Shown: positions 1 through 6,946 of the stretch, piece by piece | Position numbering within the stretch: the stretch's first letter is position 1 | Layout of the letters: every line of letters starts with the position of its first letter | Origin: Streptosporangium lutulentum | GTDB lineage: Bacteria > Actinomycetota > Actinomycetes > Streptosporangiales > Streptosporangiaceae | Reading direction: 5' to 3' | Assembly: GCF_030811455.1 (NCBI RefSeq) | Contig: NZ_JAUSQU010000001.1 | Coordinates: 62,001 to 126,000 of the forward strand | DNA length: 64,000 nucleotides | Notes under the pieces: generated by a model | Seen by the model: the letters and a program-made list of their open reading frames with translations, nothing else | Database searches by the model: none | Told to the model about the DNA's origin: nothing | Made by a program: the position numbers and the translations under genes

Positions 1-375
1 CCCGTTGAGCGCGGCGCCGAGTTCCTGGAGTTCTTCCATGGCAAGGTCGGCATGGCTCCGGTCTGGATGTGTCCGCTGAAGTCCAACGGTGAGTGGCCGC
101 TCTACCCGCTGGAGCAGGGGCGGTTGTATGTGAACTTTGGCTTCTGGGGTATGGTCCCTCTGCCCCGAGGCCAGTTCGACGGCTACTACAACCGTCTCAT
201 CGAGCACCAGGTGCACGAGCTGGAGGGGCACAAGTCGCTGTACTCCACATCGTTCTATCCCCCGGACGAATTCTGGAAGTTTTATAACGGAAACGCCTAT
301 TGGCCGGTCAAGCGGGCATACGACGGTGGTGGCCGGTTGCTCGACCTCTACGACAAATGTGTACGGGGGCGTTAG
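1..375 (+). CDS. tmsA: FAD-binding oxidoreductase, C-terminal fragment (probable TmsA)
   Basis: Only the last 124 codons are in the window; the reading frame is already open at base 1 and stops with TAG at 373-375. The fragment is rich in aromatic residues (for example YVNFGFWGMVPLP and FYNGNAYWPVKRAYDGGG), as in the C-terminal substrate domain of the delta-24 sterol reductase-like FAD oxidoreductases. The next gene, 13 bases downstream, is a cyclopropane-fatty-acid-synthase-type methyltransferase. In actinomycetes this pair is known to make 10-methyl fatty acids such as tuberculostearate: the methyltransferase forms a 10-methylene intermediate and the FAD enzyme reduces it. The assignment as TmsA rests on that pairing and the visible tail. 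The FAD domain lies outside the window and could not be checked. Confidence 0.7.
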   Translation, partial: PVERGAEFLEFFHGKVGMAPVWMCPLKSNGEWPLYPLEQGRLYVNFGFWGMVPLPRGQFDGYYNRLIEHQVHELEGHKSLYSTSFYPPDEFWKFYNGNAYWPVKRAYDGGGRLLDLYDKCVRGR

Positions 376-388
376 GGAGGTTGATTCT

Positions 389-1648
389 GTGTTGCTTGCA
401 GAAATCTTCGAGAAGGTCATGGGGCCTGAGGCGGACGTCCGCTTCATCGCCTACGACGGAAGCAAGGCCGGGCCGGTCAGCGCGGACATCAGCATCGAGG
501 TGAAGAGCCCCGTCGCCGTAGCCTACCTGGCGCAGGCCCCCGGCGAGTTGGGGCTCGCCAGGGCCTACGTGTCAGGGCACATCGACGTCCACGGCGACGT
601 CTACTCGCTGCTGTCCCGGATGTGGTCGCTCACCATGAATGACCTTCCGATGAGCCAGAAGGCGGCGGCGGTGCGCGCTCTCGGCGTACGGCCGCTGCTG
701 AAGCGGGTGCCGCCGCCTCCCCAGGAGATGCGGCGCAGCATGCTGGCCAAGATGGGCAGCCGGCACGCCAAACAGCGTGACGCCGAGGCCATCCACCATC
801 ACTACGACGTGTCCAACAAGTTCTACTCGTGGGTGCTCGGCCCGTCCATGGCCTACACCTGTGCCGTCTTCCCCAGCGAGGAGTCCACGCTGGAGGAGGC
901 GCAGTACGCCAAGTTCGACCTGGTCGCCCGCAAGCTGGACCTGAAGCCCGGCATGCGTCTGCTGGACGTCGGCTGCGGCTGGGGCGGCATGGTCATCCAC
1001 GCCGCCCGTGAGTACGGGGTGAAGGCCCTGGGCGTCACCCTCTCGCGCCAGCAGGCCGAGTGGGGGCAGAAGGCCATCGCCGAGGCGGGGCTCGGCGAGC
1101 TGGCCGAGGTCCGCTACATGGACTACCGGGACGTCAAGGAGACCGACTTCGACGCCGTCAGCTCGATCGGCCTGACCGAGCACATCGGCAAGGAGCAACT
1201 GCCGTTCTACTTCCGGTTCCTCTACGACAAGCTCGTCCCGGGCGGCCGGCTGCTCAACCACTGCATCACCCGGCCGACGGGCACCGAGAAGACCATCAAC
1301 ACCAAGGGTTTTATCAACCGTTACGTCTTCCCCGACGGGGAGCTGGAGTCGGTGGGTTACCTCGTCCGTCAGATGGAGGATCTCGGCTTTGAGATCCGTC
1401 ACGAGGAGAACCTGCGCGAGCACTACGCCGAGACCCTCCGTTACTGGTGCGCCAACCTCGACGAGCACTGGGACGAGGCGGTCGAGGAGGTCGGCGAGGG
1501 CAGGGCCAGGGTCTGGCGGCTCTACATGGCCGGCTGCGTGGTCGGCTTCGAACGCAACAAGATCCAGCTCCACCAGCTTCTCGGGGTGAAACTCGACTCC
1601 GAAGGCAAAGCTCACATGCCCCTCCGCCCCTCGCTCGACTGGCCCTGA
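389..1648 (+). CDS. tmsB: SAM-dependent fatty acid methyltransferase (TmsB/UfaA1-like)
   Basis: A 419-residue enzyme of the cyclopropane-fatty-acyl-phospholipid synthase family. The SAM-binding motif LLDVGCGWGG is clear near residue 193, preceded by the family segment HHYDVSNKFYSWVLGPSMAYTC (split here as HHYDVSNKFY and SMAYTC) and followed by GLTEHIGKEQLPFYF. The GTG start at 389 was chosen because GGGAGG at 375-380 lies 8 bases upstream; an open frame extends further 5' but runs through the tail of the previous gene. The enzyme should transfer a methyl group from SAM to the double bond of an oleoyl phospholipid. Next to an FAD oxidoreductase this points to 10-methylstearate rather than cyclopropane synthesis (inference from known tmsAB pairs). 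A plain CFA synthase role is the alternative. Confidence 0.82.
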   Translation: MLLAEIFEKVMGPEADVRFIAYDGSKAGPVSADISIEVKSPVAVAYLAQAPGELGLARAYVSGHIDVHGDVYSLLSRMWSLTMNDLPMSQKAAAVRALGVRPLLKRVPPPPQEMRRSMLAKMGSRHAKQRDAEAIHHHYDVSNKFYSWVLGPSMAYTCAVFPSEESTLEEAQYAKFDLVARKLDLKPGMRLLDVGCGWGGMVIHAAREYGVKALGVTLSRQQAEWGQKAIAEAGLGELAEVRYMDYRDVKETDFDAVSSIGLTEHIGKEQLPFYFRFLYDKLVPGGRLLNHCITRPTGTEKTINTKGFINRYVFPDGELESVGYLVRQMEDLGFEIRHEENLREHYAETLRYWCANLDEHWDEAVEEVGEGRARVWRLYMAGCVVGFERNKIQLHQLLGVKLDSEGKAHMPLRPSLDWP

Positions 1649-1757
1649 AGCCCAGTGCCCTGAAACATGGCGTTTTAACGTATTTCGTTTTGACGTGCAG
1701 GGCGCTGACTCACAGGACAGCGAGCAAGGCGGTATCCGGGCGTAGTTCGTCCTGAAC

Positions 1758-1804
1758 CGTGTGCGCCCCTTTCCACGAGGTCCTCGTGGAAAGGGGCGCA
1801 CACG
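1758..1804 (+). terminator. Long perfect hairpin after tmsB
   Basis: Two perfectly complementary 23-base arms (1758-1780 and 1782-1804) meet almost without a loop, about 110 bases after the tmsB stop. There is no run of T after the stem, which is common for actinomycete terminators. It separates tmsB from the next operon. Confidence 0.7.
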
Positions 1805-1849
1805 TCTGTTACCCGATGATCCGCTCGCCCGGGGAACGATTCCTCCTTC

Positions 1850-1868
1850 ATCACCCGCGCCGGGTGAT
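1850..1868. promoter_or_regulatory. Inverted repeat upstream of the acyl-CoA dehydrogenase-like operon
   Basis: ATCACCCG and CGGGTGAT form 8-base arms around a 3-base centre, 32 bases before the ATG of the first gene of the four-gene operon. The position fits an operator over the promoter. No regulator gene sits next to it, so this is only a candidate site. Confidence 0.35.
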
Positions 1869-1900
1869 AAGGATGCTTCCGGCGGGGTAGTGCCCAGCCT

Positions 1901-2881
1901 ATGAACGGGGAGTGGCAGGGGAGTCCTGCCTGGTGCGGTGAGGTCTGCGGGGAGTTCGTCGCCACGGTGGAGTCAGGACGGCTGGACCTCCCGTTGCCCG
2001 GCGCGGGCCGCACCGCGCAGCGGTGGGAGGCGCTCGGCGCGCTGGCCCAGCGCGACCTGTCGCTGGCGCGACTGTGCGAGGGGCACACCGACGCCGTCGC
2101 GATCCTCGCCGAGCTCACCGGCCGCAACCCGCCGGAGGGCAGCCGGTGGGGCGTATGGGCGGCACAGCCCCCGGGCCCGTCCCTCGCGGCGATCCCGGAG
2201 GACGGCGGGTGGCGGCTGCGCGGGACCAAGCAGTACTGCTCGGGCGCGCGGGTGTGCACCCACGCCCTGGTGACCGCCGAGGCGCCGGACGGCCCTCGCC
2301 TGTTCGCCGTCGCGGTCGAAGACCTGGAACCGGTGGCCGGCAGCTGGGGGGCGACGGGAATGGCGGCCAGCGACACCCTGGACGTCTTCTTCGACGCCGT
2401 TCCCGCCCGGCCGATAGGGCCGGTGGGCGGGTATGTGGAGCGACCCGGTTTCCACCACGGCGGTGCGGGCGTCGCCGCGTGCTGGTACGGAGGGGCCAGG
2501 GGCGTGGCCGAGACCCTGCTGGCCGCCGCCGGGGAACGCGACGTCGGCCCGCACGCCCTGGCCCACCTGGGCGCGATCGACGTGGCGTTGCGGACCGCCC
2601 GGACCGCCCTGCGGGAGGCCGCGGACGAGATCGACGCCGATCCCCACGACCTCAAGGGCATGGGAAGAGTGCGGTCACTGCGTCTCAAAACACTGGTGGA
2701 GAGCGTGGCCACCGACGTCATGGGCCGGGTGGGCAGGGCGCTGGGAGCCGGACCCCTCGCCCGCGACAGGGCACACGGGCGCAGGGTCGCCGATCTGACG
2801 GTCTACCTGCGCCAGCATCACGCCGAACGGGACCTCGCCGCCCTGGGCGCGATCATCGCCGAGCAGGGGACCGTCTGGTGA
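1901..2881 (+). CDS. Acyl-CoA dehydrogenase-like flavoprotein
   Basis: A 326-residue protein with the layout of acyl-CoA dehydrogenases but short for the family (usually about 380). It has a helical N-terminus, a middle beta domain with GTKQYCSGARVCTHALVTA (the region that contacts flavin and substrate), and a C-terminal helical bundle. The catalytic glutamate cannot be fixed by eye. It is the first gene of an operon of four whose stops and starts all overlap: its TGA at 2879-2881 overlaps the GTG of the PIG-L gene at 2878. The same set (acyl-CoA dehydrogenase-like, PIG-L deacetylase, methyltransferase, family 2 glycosyltransferase) occurs together in other bacteria, so it probably acts on a small glycoconjugate, not in beta-oxidation. 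No clear Shine-Dalgarno precedes the ATG. Confidence 0.72.
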   Translation: MNGEWQGSPAWCGEVCGEFVATVESGRLDLPLPGAGRTAQRWEALGALAQRDLSLARLCEGHTDAVAILAELTGRNPPEGSRWGVWAAQPPGPSLAAIPEDGGWRLRGTKQYCSGARVCTHALVTAEAPDGPRLFAVAVEDLEPVAGSWGATGMAASDTLDVFFDAVPARPIGPVGGYVERPGFHHGGAGVAACWYGGARGVAETLLAAAGERDVGPHALAHLGAIDVALRTARTALREAADEIDADPHDLKGMGRVRSLRLKTLVESVATDVMGRVGRALGAGPLARDRAHGRRVADLTVYLRQHHAERDLAALGAIIAEQGTVW

Positions 2882-3621
2882 ACGCGGAACCGGCGGATCG
2901 GTCCGCGCTCAATCCCATCGACGCCCCGGGGACCCCGGAGGCCGAGTGGCGCGCGTGGCCGGGGCTCGGCGCCCTCCCGGCGCTCGCGTACGGCGGCTGG
3001 CACAGCGTCGTGGTGATCGCCGCCCATCCCGACGACGAGGTGCTGGGGGTGGGCGGGCTGCTGTCGCTGCTGGCGGAGGCGGGCGTACGGCTCCGCCTGA
3101 TCGCCGTCACCGACGGGGAGGCCTCCCATCCGGGCATCGCCGATGTGCCGGCGCTGGCGGCGCGGCGGGTGAACGAGAGCGAGTCCGCGCTGGAGGCACT
3201 CGGCGCCCGCGCCGTCGAGATCATCCGGCTGGGAATGCCCGACACGGGGCTGGCTGCCCGCGAGGGCGAGCTCACCGAGGCGCTGAAGGAGGCGGCCGCC
3301 GGGTTCCAGGTGTGCCTGGCCCCGTGGGAGGCGGACGTGCACTCCGATCACGAAGCCGCCGGCCGGGCCGCGACCGCGGCCGGACTTCGGCCCTACTTCT
3401 ACCCGATCTGGACCTGGCACTGGGCCCGGCCCGGCGACGTGAGACTGCCCTGGAGCCGGGCGCTGCGGATCCCCCTGCCGCCGCCGAACCGGGCCCGCAA
3501 GCTGGCGGCCGTCGGCTGCTTCGCCAGCCAGCTTGAGCCCCGCGGCGACGGCCTGGAGGCCGTGCTTCCCCCGGGCATCCTCGCCCACTTCACCCGCGAC
3601 CAAGAGGTGCTCTTCCGATGA
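2878..3621 (+). CDS. PIG-L family deacetylase
   Basis: A 247-residue zinc deacetylase of the PIG-L/LmbE family. The signature AAHPDDEVLGVGG is present near residue 45, with the His-Pro-Asp-Asp zinc and catalytic residues, and a second metal histidine is likely in DVHSDHEAAG near residue 158. Known members remove N-acetyl from GlcNAc-type sugars, for example in mycothiol or teicoplanin pathways. The GTG start at 2878 overlaps the TGA of the preceding gene, so the two are translationally coupled, and the stop overlaps the ATG of the methyltransferase. The in-operon methyltransferase and glycosyltransferase suggest a glycosylated, deacetylated small molecule. The substrate cannot be named from sequence. 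Confidence 0.85.
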   Translation: MNAEPADRSALNPIDAPGTPEAEWRAWPGLGALPALAYGGWHSVVVIAAHPDDEVLGVGGLLSLLAEAGVRLRLIAVTDGEASHPGIADVPALAARRVNESESALEALGARAVEIIRLGMPDTGLAAREGELTEALKEAAAGFQVCLAPWEADVHSDHEAAGRAATAAGLRPYFYPIWTWHWARPGDVRLPWSRALRIPLPPPNRARKLAAVGCFASQLEPRGDGLEAVLPPGILAHFTRDQEVLFR

Positions 3622-4244
3622 CCGCCGAAGCGTCGACTCTCGGGCCGGAGTACTTCGAGCGGATGTACTCGGCCTCACCCGACCCCTGGGGGTTCACCTC
3701 CCGCTGGTACGAGGAACGCAAGTACGCCGTCAGCGCCGCGATGCTGCCCTCCCGCCGCTACCGCGACGCCTTCGAGGTCGGCTGCTCCATCGGGGTGTTC
3801 ACCGCCATGCTCGCCCCGCGCTGCGACCGCCTGCTGGCCTGCGACCTGTCTCCCGTCGCGGTCGCGGCGGCCGCCGAGCGCACCGCCGGCCATCCGCGGA
3901 CACGGGTGGAACGGCGCACCCTGCCCGGCGACTGGCCGCGGCACGAGGGTGGGTTCGACCTCATCGTGCTGTCGGAGGTGCTCTACTACTTCGGCGGCGA
4001 GGACCTGGACCGGATGCTCGACCTCGCGACCGCCGCGCTGAGCCCCGGCGGCACCCTGCTCGCGGTGCACTGGAGGCATCCCGTCGCCGAGTATCCCCGG
4101 GGCGGCGAGGAGGTACACCGCGCCCTCGCCGGCCGTACCGGGCTGACCCGTCTCGTCGATCACCGCGAACCGGACTTCCTCGCCGAGGTCTATCTTCGCG
4201 GTTCCGCGGCTCCCTCGGTGGCCGAGACCGAGGGACTCGTGTGA
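3618..4244 (+). CDS. NodS-like SAM-dependent methyltransferase
   Basis: A 208-residue class I methyltransferase. FEVGCSIGVFTAML (near residue 52) is the SAM-binding glycine loop, LLACDLSPVAV follows as motif II, and FDLIVLSEVLYYFGGEDL is the post-I region seen in NodS/TPMT-like N-methyltransferases. The N-terminal PEYFERMYSASPDPWGF is also typical of the NodS group, in which NodS methylates the deacetylated amino group of a chitooligosaccharide. That parallel is attractive here because a PIG-L deacetylase immediately precedes it (ATGA overlap at 3618-3621); a deacetylate-then-methylate order is my inference. Its stop overlaps the GTG of the glycosyltransferase. Confidence 0.83.
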   Translation: MTAEASTLGPEYFERMYSASPDPWGFTSRWYEERKYAVSAAMLPSRRYRDAFEVGCSIGVFTAMLAPRCDRLLACDLSPVAVAAAAERTAGHPRTRVERRTLPGDWPRHEGGFDLIVLSEVLYYFGGEDLDRMLDLATAALSPGGTLLAVHWRHPVAEYPRGGEEVHRALAGRTGLTRLVDHREPDFLAEVYLRGSAAPSVAETEGLV

Positions 4245-5107
4245 TCCAGGCCGTCGGAGTCGTGATACCCGCCCGCGACGAGGAGGACCTGCTGCCCTCC
4301 TGCCTGGCCGCCGTGGACCTGGCCGCGCGCCTGATCACCGGTACGGCGGTTCACCTGATCGTCGTCGCCGACACGTGCAACGACCGCACCGCCGCCCTCG
4401 CCGCGCGGGCCGGGGCGACCGTCGTCGAGGGCAGCATGGCCAACGTGGGGCGCGCACGGCTGGCGGGGGCCGAGGAGCTCCTGCGCCGGACCCGCGCCCT
4501 GGATCCGGCAACCGTCTGGCTGGCCACCACCGACGCCGACACCCTCGTCCCGCCCTGCTGGCTCAGCCGCCAGCTCAAGCACGCCCGCCACGGGTGGGAG
4601 GCCGTCGTCGGCACCGTGACGGTCACCGACTGGGCCGGATACTCCCCGCGGTACCAGGCCGTCTACACCGAACGGTACGCCGCCGGTACGGAGGCCCCCG
4701 GCGCGGAGACGGCCCGGACGGAGATCGCCGGCGTGGAAGCGGCCCGGACGGAGGCCGGCGTGGAGGCCTCCTGGACGGAGGCCGCCGGCGTGGAGACGGC
4801 CCGGGTGGAGACCGGTGGCACCGCCCGGCGGCATCCGCACGTGCACGGCGCCAACCTCGGCGTCACCGCCGCCGCCTACCTGGCGGTCGGGGGGTTCAGC
4901 GCGCTGCGGACCGGTGAGGACCACGCGCTGGTCCGTGCCCTGGAATCGGCGGGGAGACGGGTCCTGCGCACCACCGACGTGGCCGTGGTGACCTCCGCGC
5001 GCCGCGACGCACGGGCGCCGGGCGGGTTCGGCCACTTTCTCACCTGGCTCGAACACGAGGTCATGCCCGGCGCGAACCGAGGGCCCTCGCGCCGCCGTAC
5101 CCGGTGA
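4241..5107 (+). CDS. Family 2 glycosyltransferase with internal repeat insertion
   Basis: A 288-residue GT-A type glycosyltransferase. VVIPARDEEDLLPSCL at the N-terminus, VVADTCNDRTA, the DXD-like TTDADT near residue 93 and HGANLGVTAAAYLAVGGF near residue 203 are the expected family 2 landmarks. The GTG start at 4241 overlaps the methyltransferase TGA. Between residues about 149 and 192 sits a Glu/Ala/Thr/Val-rich stretch built of degenerate 11-12 residue units (TEIAGVEAAR-like), just before the acceptor-side HGANLG motif. It looks like an expansion of a surface loop, not a catalytic element. No transmembrane helix is seen, so the enzyme is probably cytosolic and acts last in the four-gene pathway. 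Confidence 0.82.
   Translation: MIQAVGVVIPARDEEDLLPSCLAAVDLAARLITGTAVHLIVVADTCNDRTAALAARAGATVVEGSMANVGRARLAGAEELLRRTRALDPATVWLATTDADTLVPPCWLSRQLKHARHGWEAVVGTVTVTDWAGYSPRYQAVYTERYAAGTEAPGAETARTEIAGVEAARTEAGVEASWTEAAGVETARVETGGTARRHPHVHGANLGVTAAAYLAVGGFSALRTGEDHALVRALESAGRRVLRTTDVAVVTSARRDARAPGGFGHFLTWLEHEVMPGANRGPSRRRTR
4687..4818 (+). repeat. Degenerate in-frame tandem repeat inside the glycosyltransferase
   Basis: About four units of roughly 30-36 bases, each containing a GGCGTGGAG or GGCGCGGAG core followed by GCCCGGACGGAG-like sequence. All units keep the reading frame, so length change would lengthen or shorten a loop of the enzyme. Confidence 0.6.
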
Positions 5108-5120
5108 GGGCGAGGACGCG

Positions 5121-5173
5121 CGAACCCGGCGCCGGGTTCGGACATCGGTCGAAGGATGCCCGAACCCGACGCC
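5121..5173. terminator. Palindromes between convergent genes
   Basis: A perfect 20-base palindrome at 5121-5140 is followed by a third arm at about 5159-5173 that can pair with its right half. It lies in the 123-base gap between the convergent glycosyltransferase and acyl-CoA ligase genes and most likely ends both transcripts. Confidence 0.6.
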
Positions 5174-5230
5174 ATGGCCCCTACGAGGGCCCTACGGGCG
5201 GGAGAGACGACGGCTCGCGCCGCCGCCCGC

Positions 5231-6766
5231 TCAGCGAAGCTCGCGCTTGAGGATCTTGCCGGTGGCGGTCATCGGCAGCGCGTCACGGAACTCGACGATC
5301 CGCGGGTACTTGTAGGCGGCCATGTTCTCCCTGGACCAGGCGACCAGCTCCTCCTCGGTCACGGTCGCCTCGGGGGCGCGGATGACATAGGCCTTGACCT
5401 CCTCGCCGTGCGAGTCGTGCGGGACTCCGACCACCGCGACGAGGGAGACCTCGGGATGGGTCATCAGGACCTCTTCGATCTCGCGGGGGTAGACGTTGAA
5501 GCCGCCCCGGATGATCATGTCCTTGGCGCGGTCGACGATCGAGTAGTAACCGTCCGCGTCGCGGGTGGCGATGTCGCCGGTGCGGAACCAGCCGTTGTTC
5601 ATGACCTCGGCGGTGGCCTCGGGCCGGTTGTAGTAGCCCTTCATCACGTTGTGGCCGCGGATCGCGATCTCACCGGGGCCCTCGCCCTCGATCGTCTTCC
5701 AGTCGCCGTCGACGAGCTTCATCTCCACACCCCAGATCGGCGTGCCGATCGTGCCGGGCTTGGAGGGCCTGCCGTACTGGTTGAAGCTGGCCACCGGCGA
5801 GGTCTCCGACAGGCCGTAGCCCTCAAGGATGCCGATGCCGAAGGTGGCCTCGAAGTCCTTGAGCACCTCGACGGGGGAGGAGGCGCCGCCCGCTGACGCG
5901 ATCTTGAGCGTGGTGGGCACCTCGTCGCCGTCGGCGTGGATCTTCGACAGCATGGCCCAGTACATGGTCGGCACACCCGCGAACAGGGTGACGTTCTCGT
6001 TGCGGATGAGCTCCAGGGCGGGGCCGGGCTCGAAGCGCGGCATGAGCACGACGGTGGCGTGACGCCGGAACCCGGCGTTCATGACGACCGTCTGGCCGAA
6101 GGAGTGGAACAGGGGCAGCACCGCGAGATAGGCGTCGCCACCCTCGGTGCGGGGGAACATCTCATCCGAGACCATGGCGTTGAGCAGCATGTTCTGGTGG
6201 CTGAGTTCGGCGCCCTTGGGCTGGCCCGTGGTGCCGCTGGTGTAGAGGATCACCGCGGTGTCGTCCGCCGAGGTCTGCACGGTCTCGAACGTGCCCGGCA
6301 TGCCGTCCAGCGCCGCCCACAGCGTCTCGCCGTGCTCGGACTCCGTGGCGAACGCGGCGGCGGGCAGCACGAAGAAGTGCTCCGCGGACGGGGCGCCCTC
6401 GAAGCCGGCCCGTCCCCGTTCGCCCAGCGGGAGTTCCGGAGAGCCTTCGAAGCAGAACAGCGCCTTGGCGTCGGAGTCGTTGAGGTGGTAGGCGATCTCC
6501 CTTGACTGCAGCAGAACGTTGAGCGGCACGACCGTGGCCCCGGCCTTGAGGATCCCGTAGTAGACGAACGGGAAGTAGGGCAGGTTCGGGCAGGCCAGCG
6601 CGACCTTGTCGCCTTTGCCGATGCCCCGGGAGACGAGCAGGTTGGCGACCTGGTTCGCGACGGTGTCGACCAAGGAGTACGGCAGGCGCAGGTCACCGAA
6701 GACCAGCGCGGTGCGGTCGGGGAACTCCCGAGTGCTGTCTTCCAGCACGATCGACAGGTTGAGCAT
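5231..6766 (-). CDS. Long-chain fatty-acid-CoA ligase (AMP-binding)
   Basis: A 511-residue adenylate-forming enzyme of normal length. Motifs in order: ILYTSGTTGQPKGAEL (AMP-binding P-loop), GYGLSETSP, RTGDIATRDADGYY with the adenylate-binding Asp, RAKDMIIRGGFNVYPREIE (hinge region) and the C-terminal catalytic lysine in TATGKILKREL. It should activate a fatty or other carboxylic acid to its CoA thioester. It is divergent from a GMC oxidoreductase and the two share a 180-base promoter region holding a perfect 16-base palindrome. The neighbouring GMC enzyme and two P450s suggest a lipid or sterol side-chain oxidation pathway (inference). Confidence 0.88.
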   Translation of the reverse strand: MLNLSIVLEDSTREFPDRTALVFGDLRLPYSLVDTVANQVANLLVSRGIGKGDKVALACPNLPYFPFVYYGILKAGATVVPLNVLLQSREIAYHLNDSDAKALFCFEGSPELPLGERGRAGFEGAPSAEHFFVLPAAAFATESEHGETLWAALDGMPGTFETVQTSADDTAVILYTSGTTGQPKGAELSHQNMLLNAMVSDEMFPRTEGGDAYLAVLPLFHSFGQTVVMNAGFRRHATVVLMPRFEPGPALELIRNENVTLFAGVPTMYWAMLSKIHADGDEVPTTLKIASAGGASSPVEVLKDFEATFGIGILEGYGLSETSPVASFNQYGRPSKPGTIGTPIWGVEMKLVDGDWKTIEGEGPGEIAIRGHNVMKGYYNRPEATAEVMNNGWFRTGDIATRDADGYYSIVDRAKDMIIRGGFNVYPREIEEVLMTHPEVSLVAVVGVPHDSHGEEVKAYVIRAPEATVTEEELVAWSRENMAAYKYPRIVEFRDALPMTATGKILKRELR

Positions 6767-6818
6767 GGTGCGTCCTCCTCCGAGAAACCCTTGACCCGCT
6801 CATGTTTTCAGGCCGGGA

Positions 6819-6834
6819 TACCTACCGGTAGGTA
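6819..6834. promoter_or_regulatory. Perfect 16-bp palindrome, probable TetR-type operator
   Basis: TACCTACCGGTAGGTA is fully self-complementary. It lies 53 bases upstream of the acyl-CoA ligase start and 113 bases upstream of the GMC oxidoreductase start, in their shared divergent promoter region. Size and symmetry fit a TetR-family operator; no regulator gene is adjacent. Confidence 0.6.
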
Positions 6835-6946
6835 ACAGTGGTTACAAATTGACGAGCAGGCAACGAAAGGATAAATACGTGGGAGCCCGCTTACCGGGGA
6901 GGCGAGCTGACCGTCTGTGCGAATGTGCGAAGAAGGGTCAGTGGGC

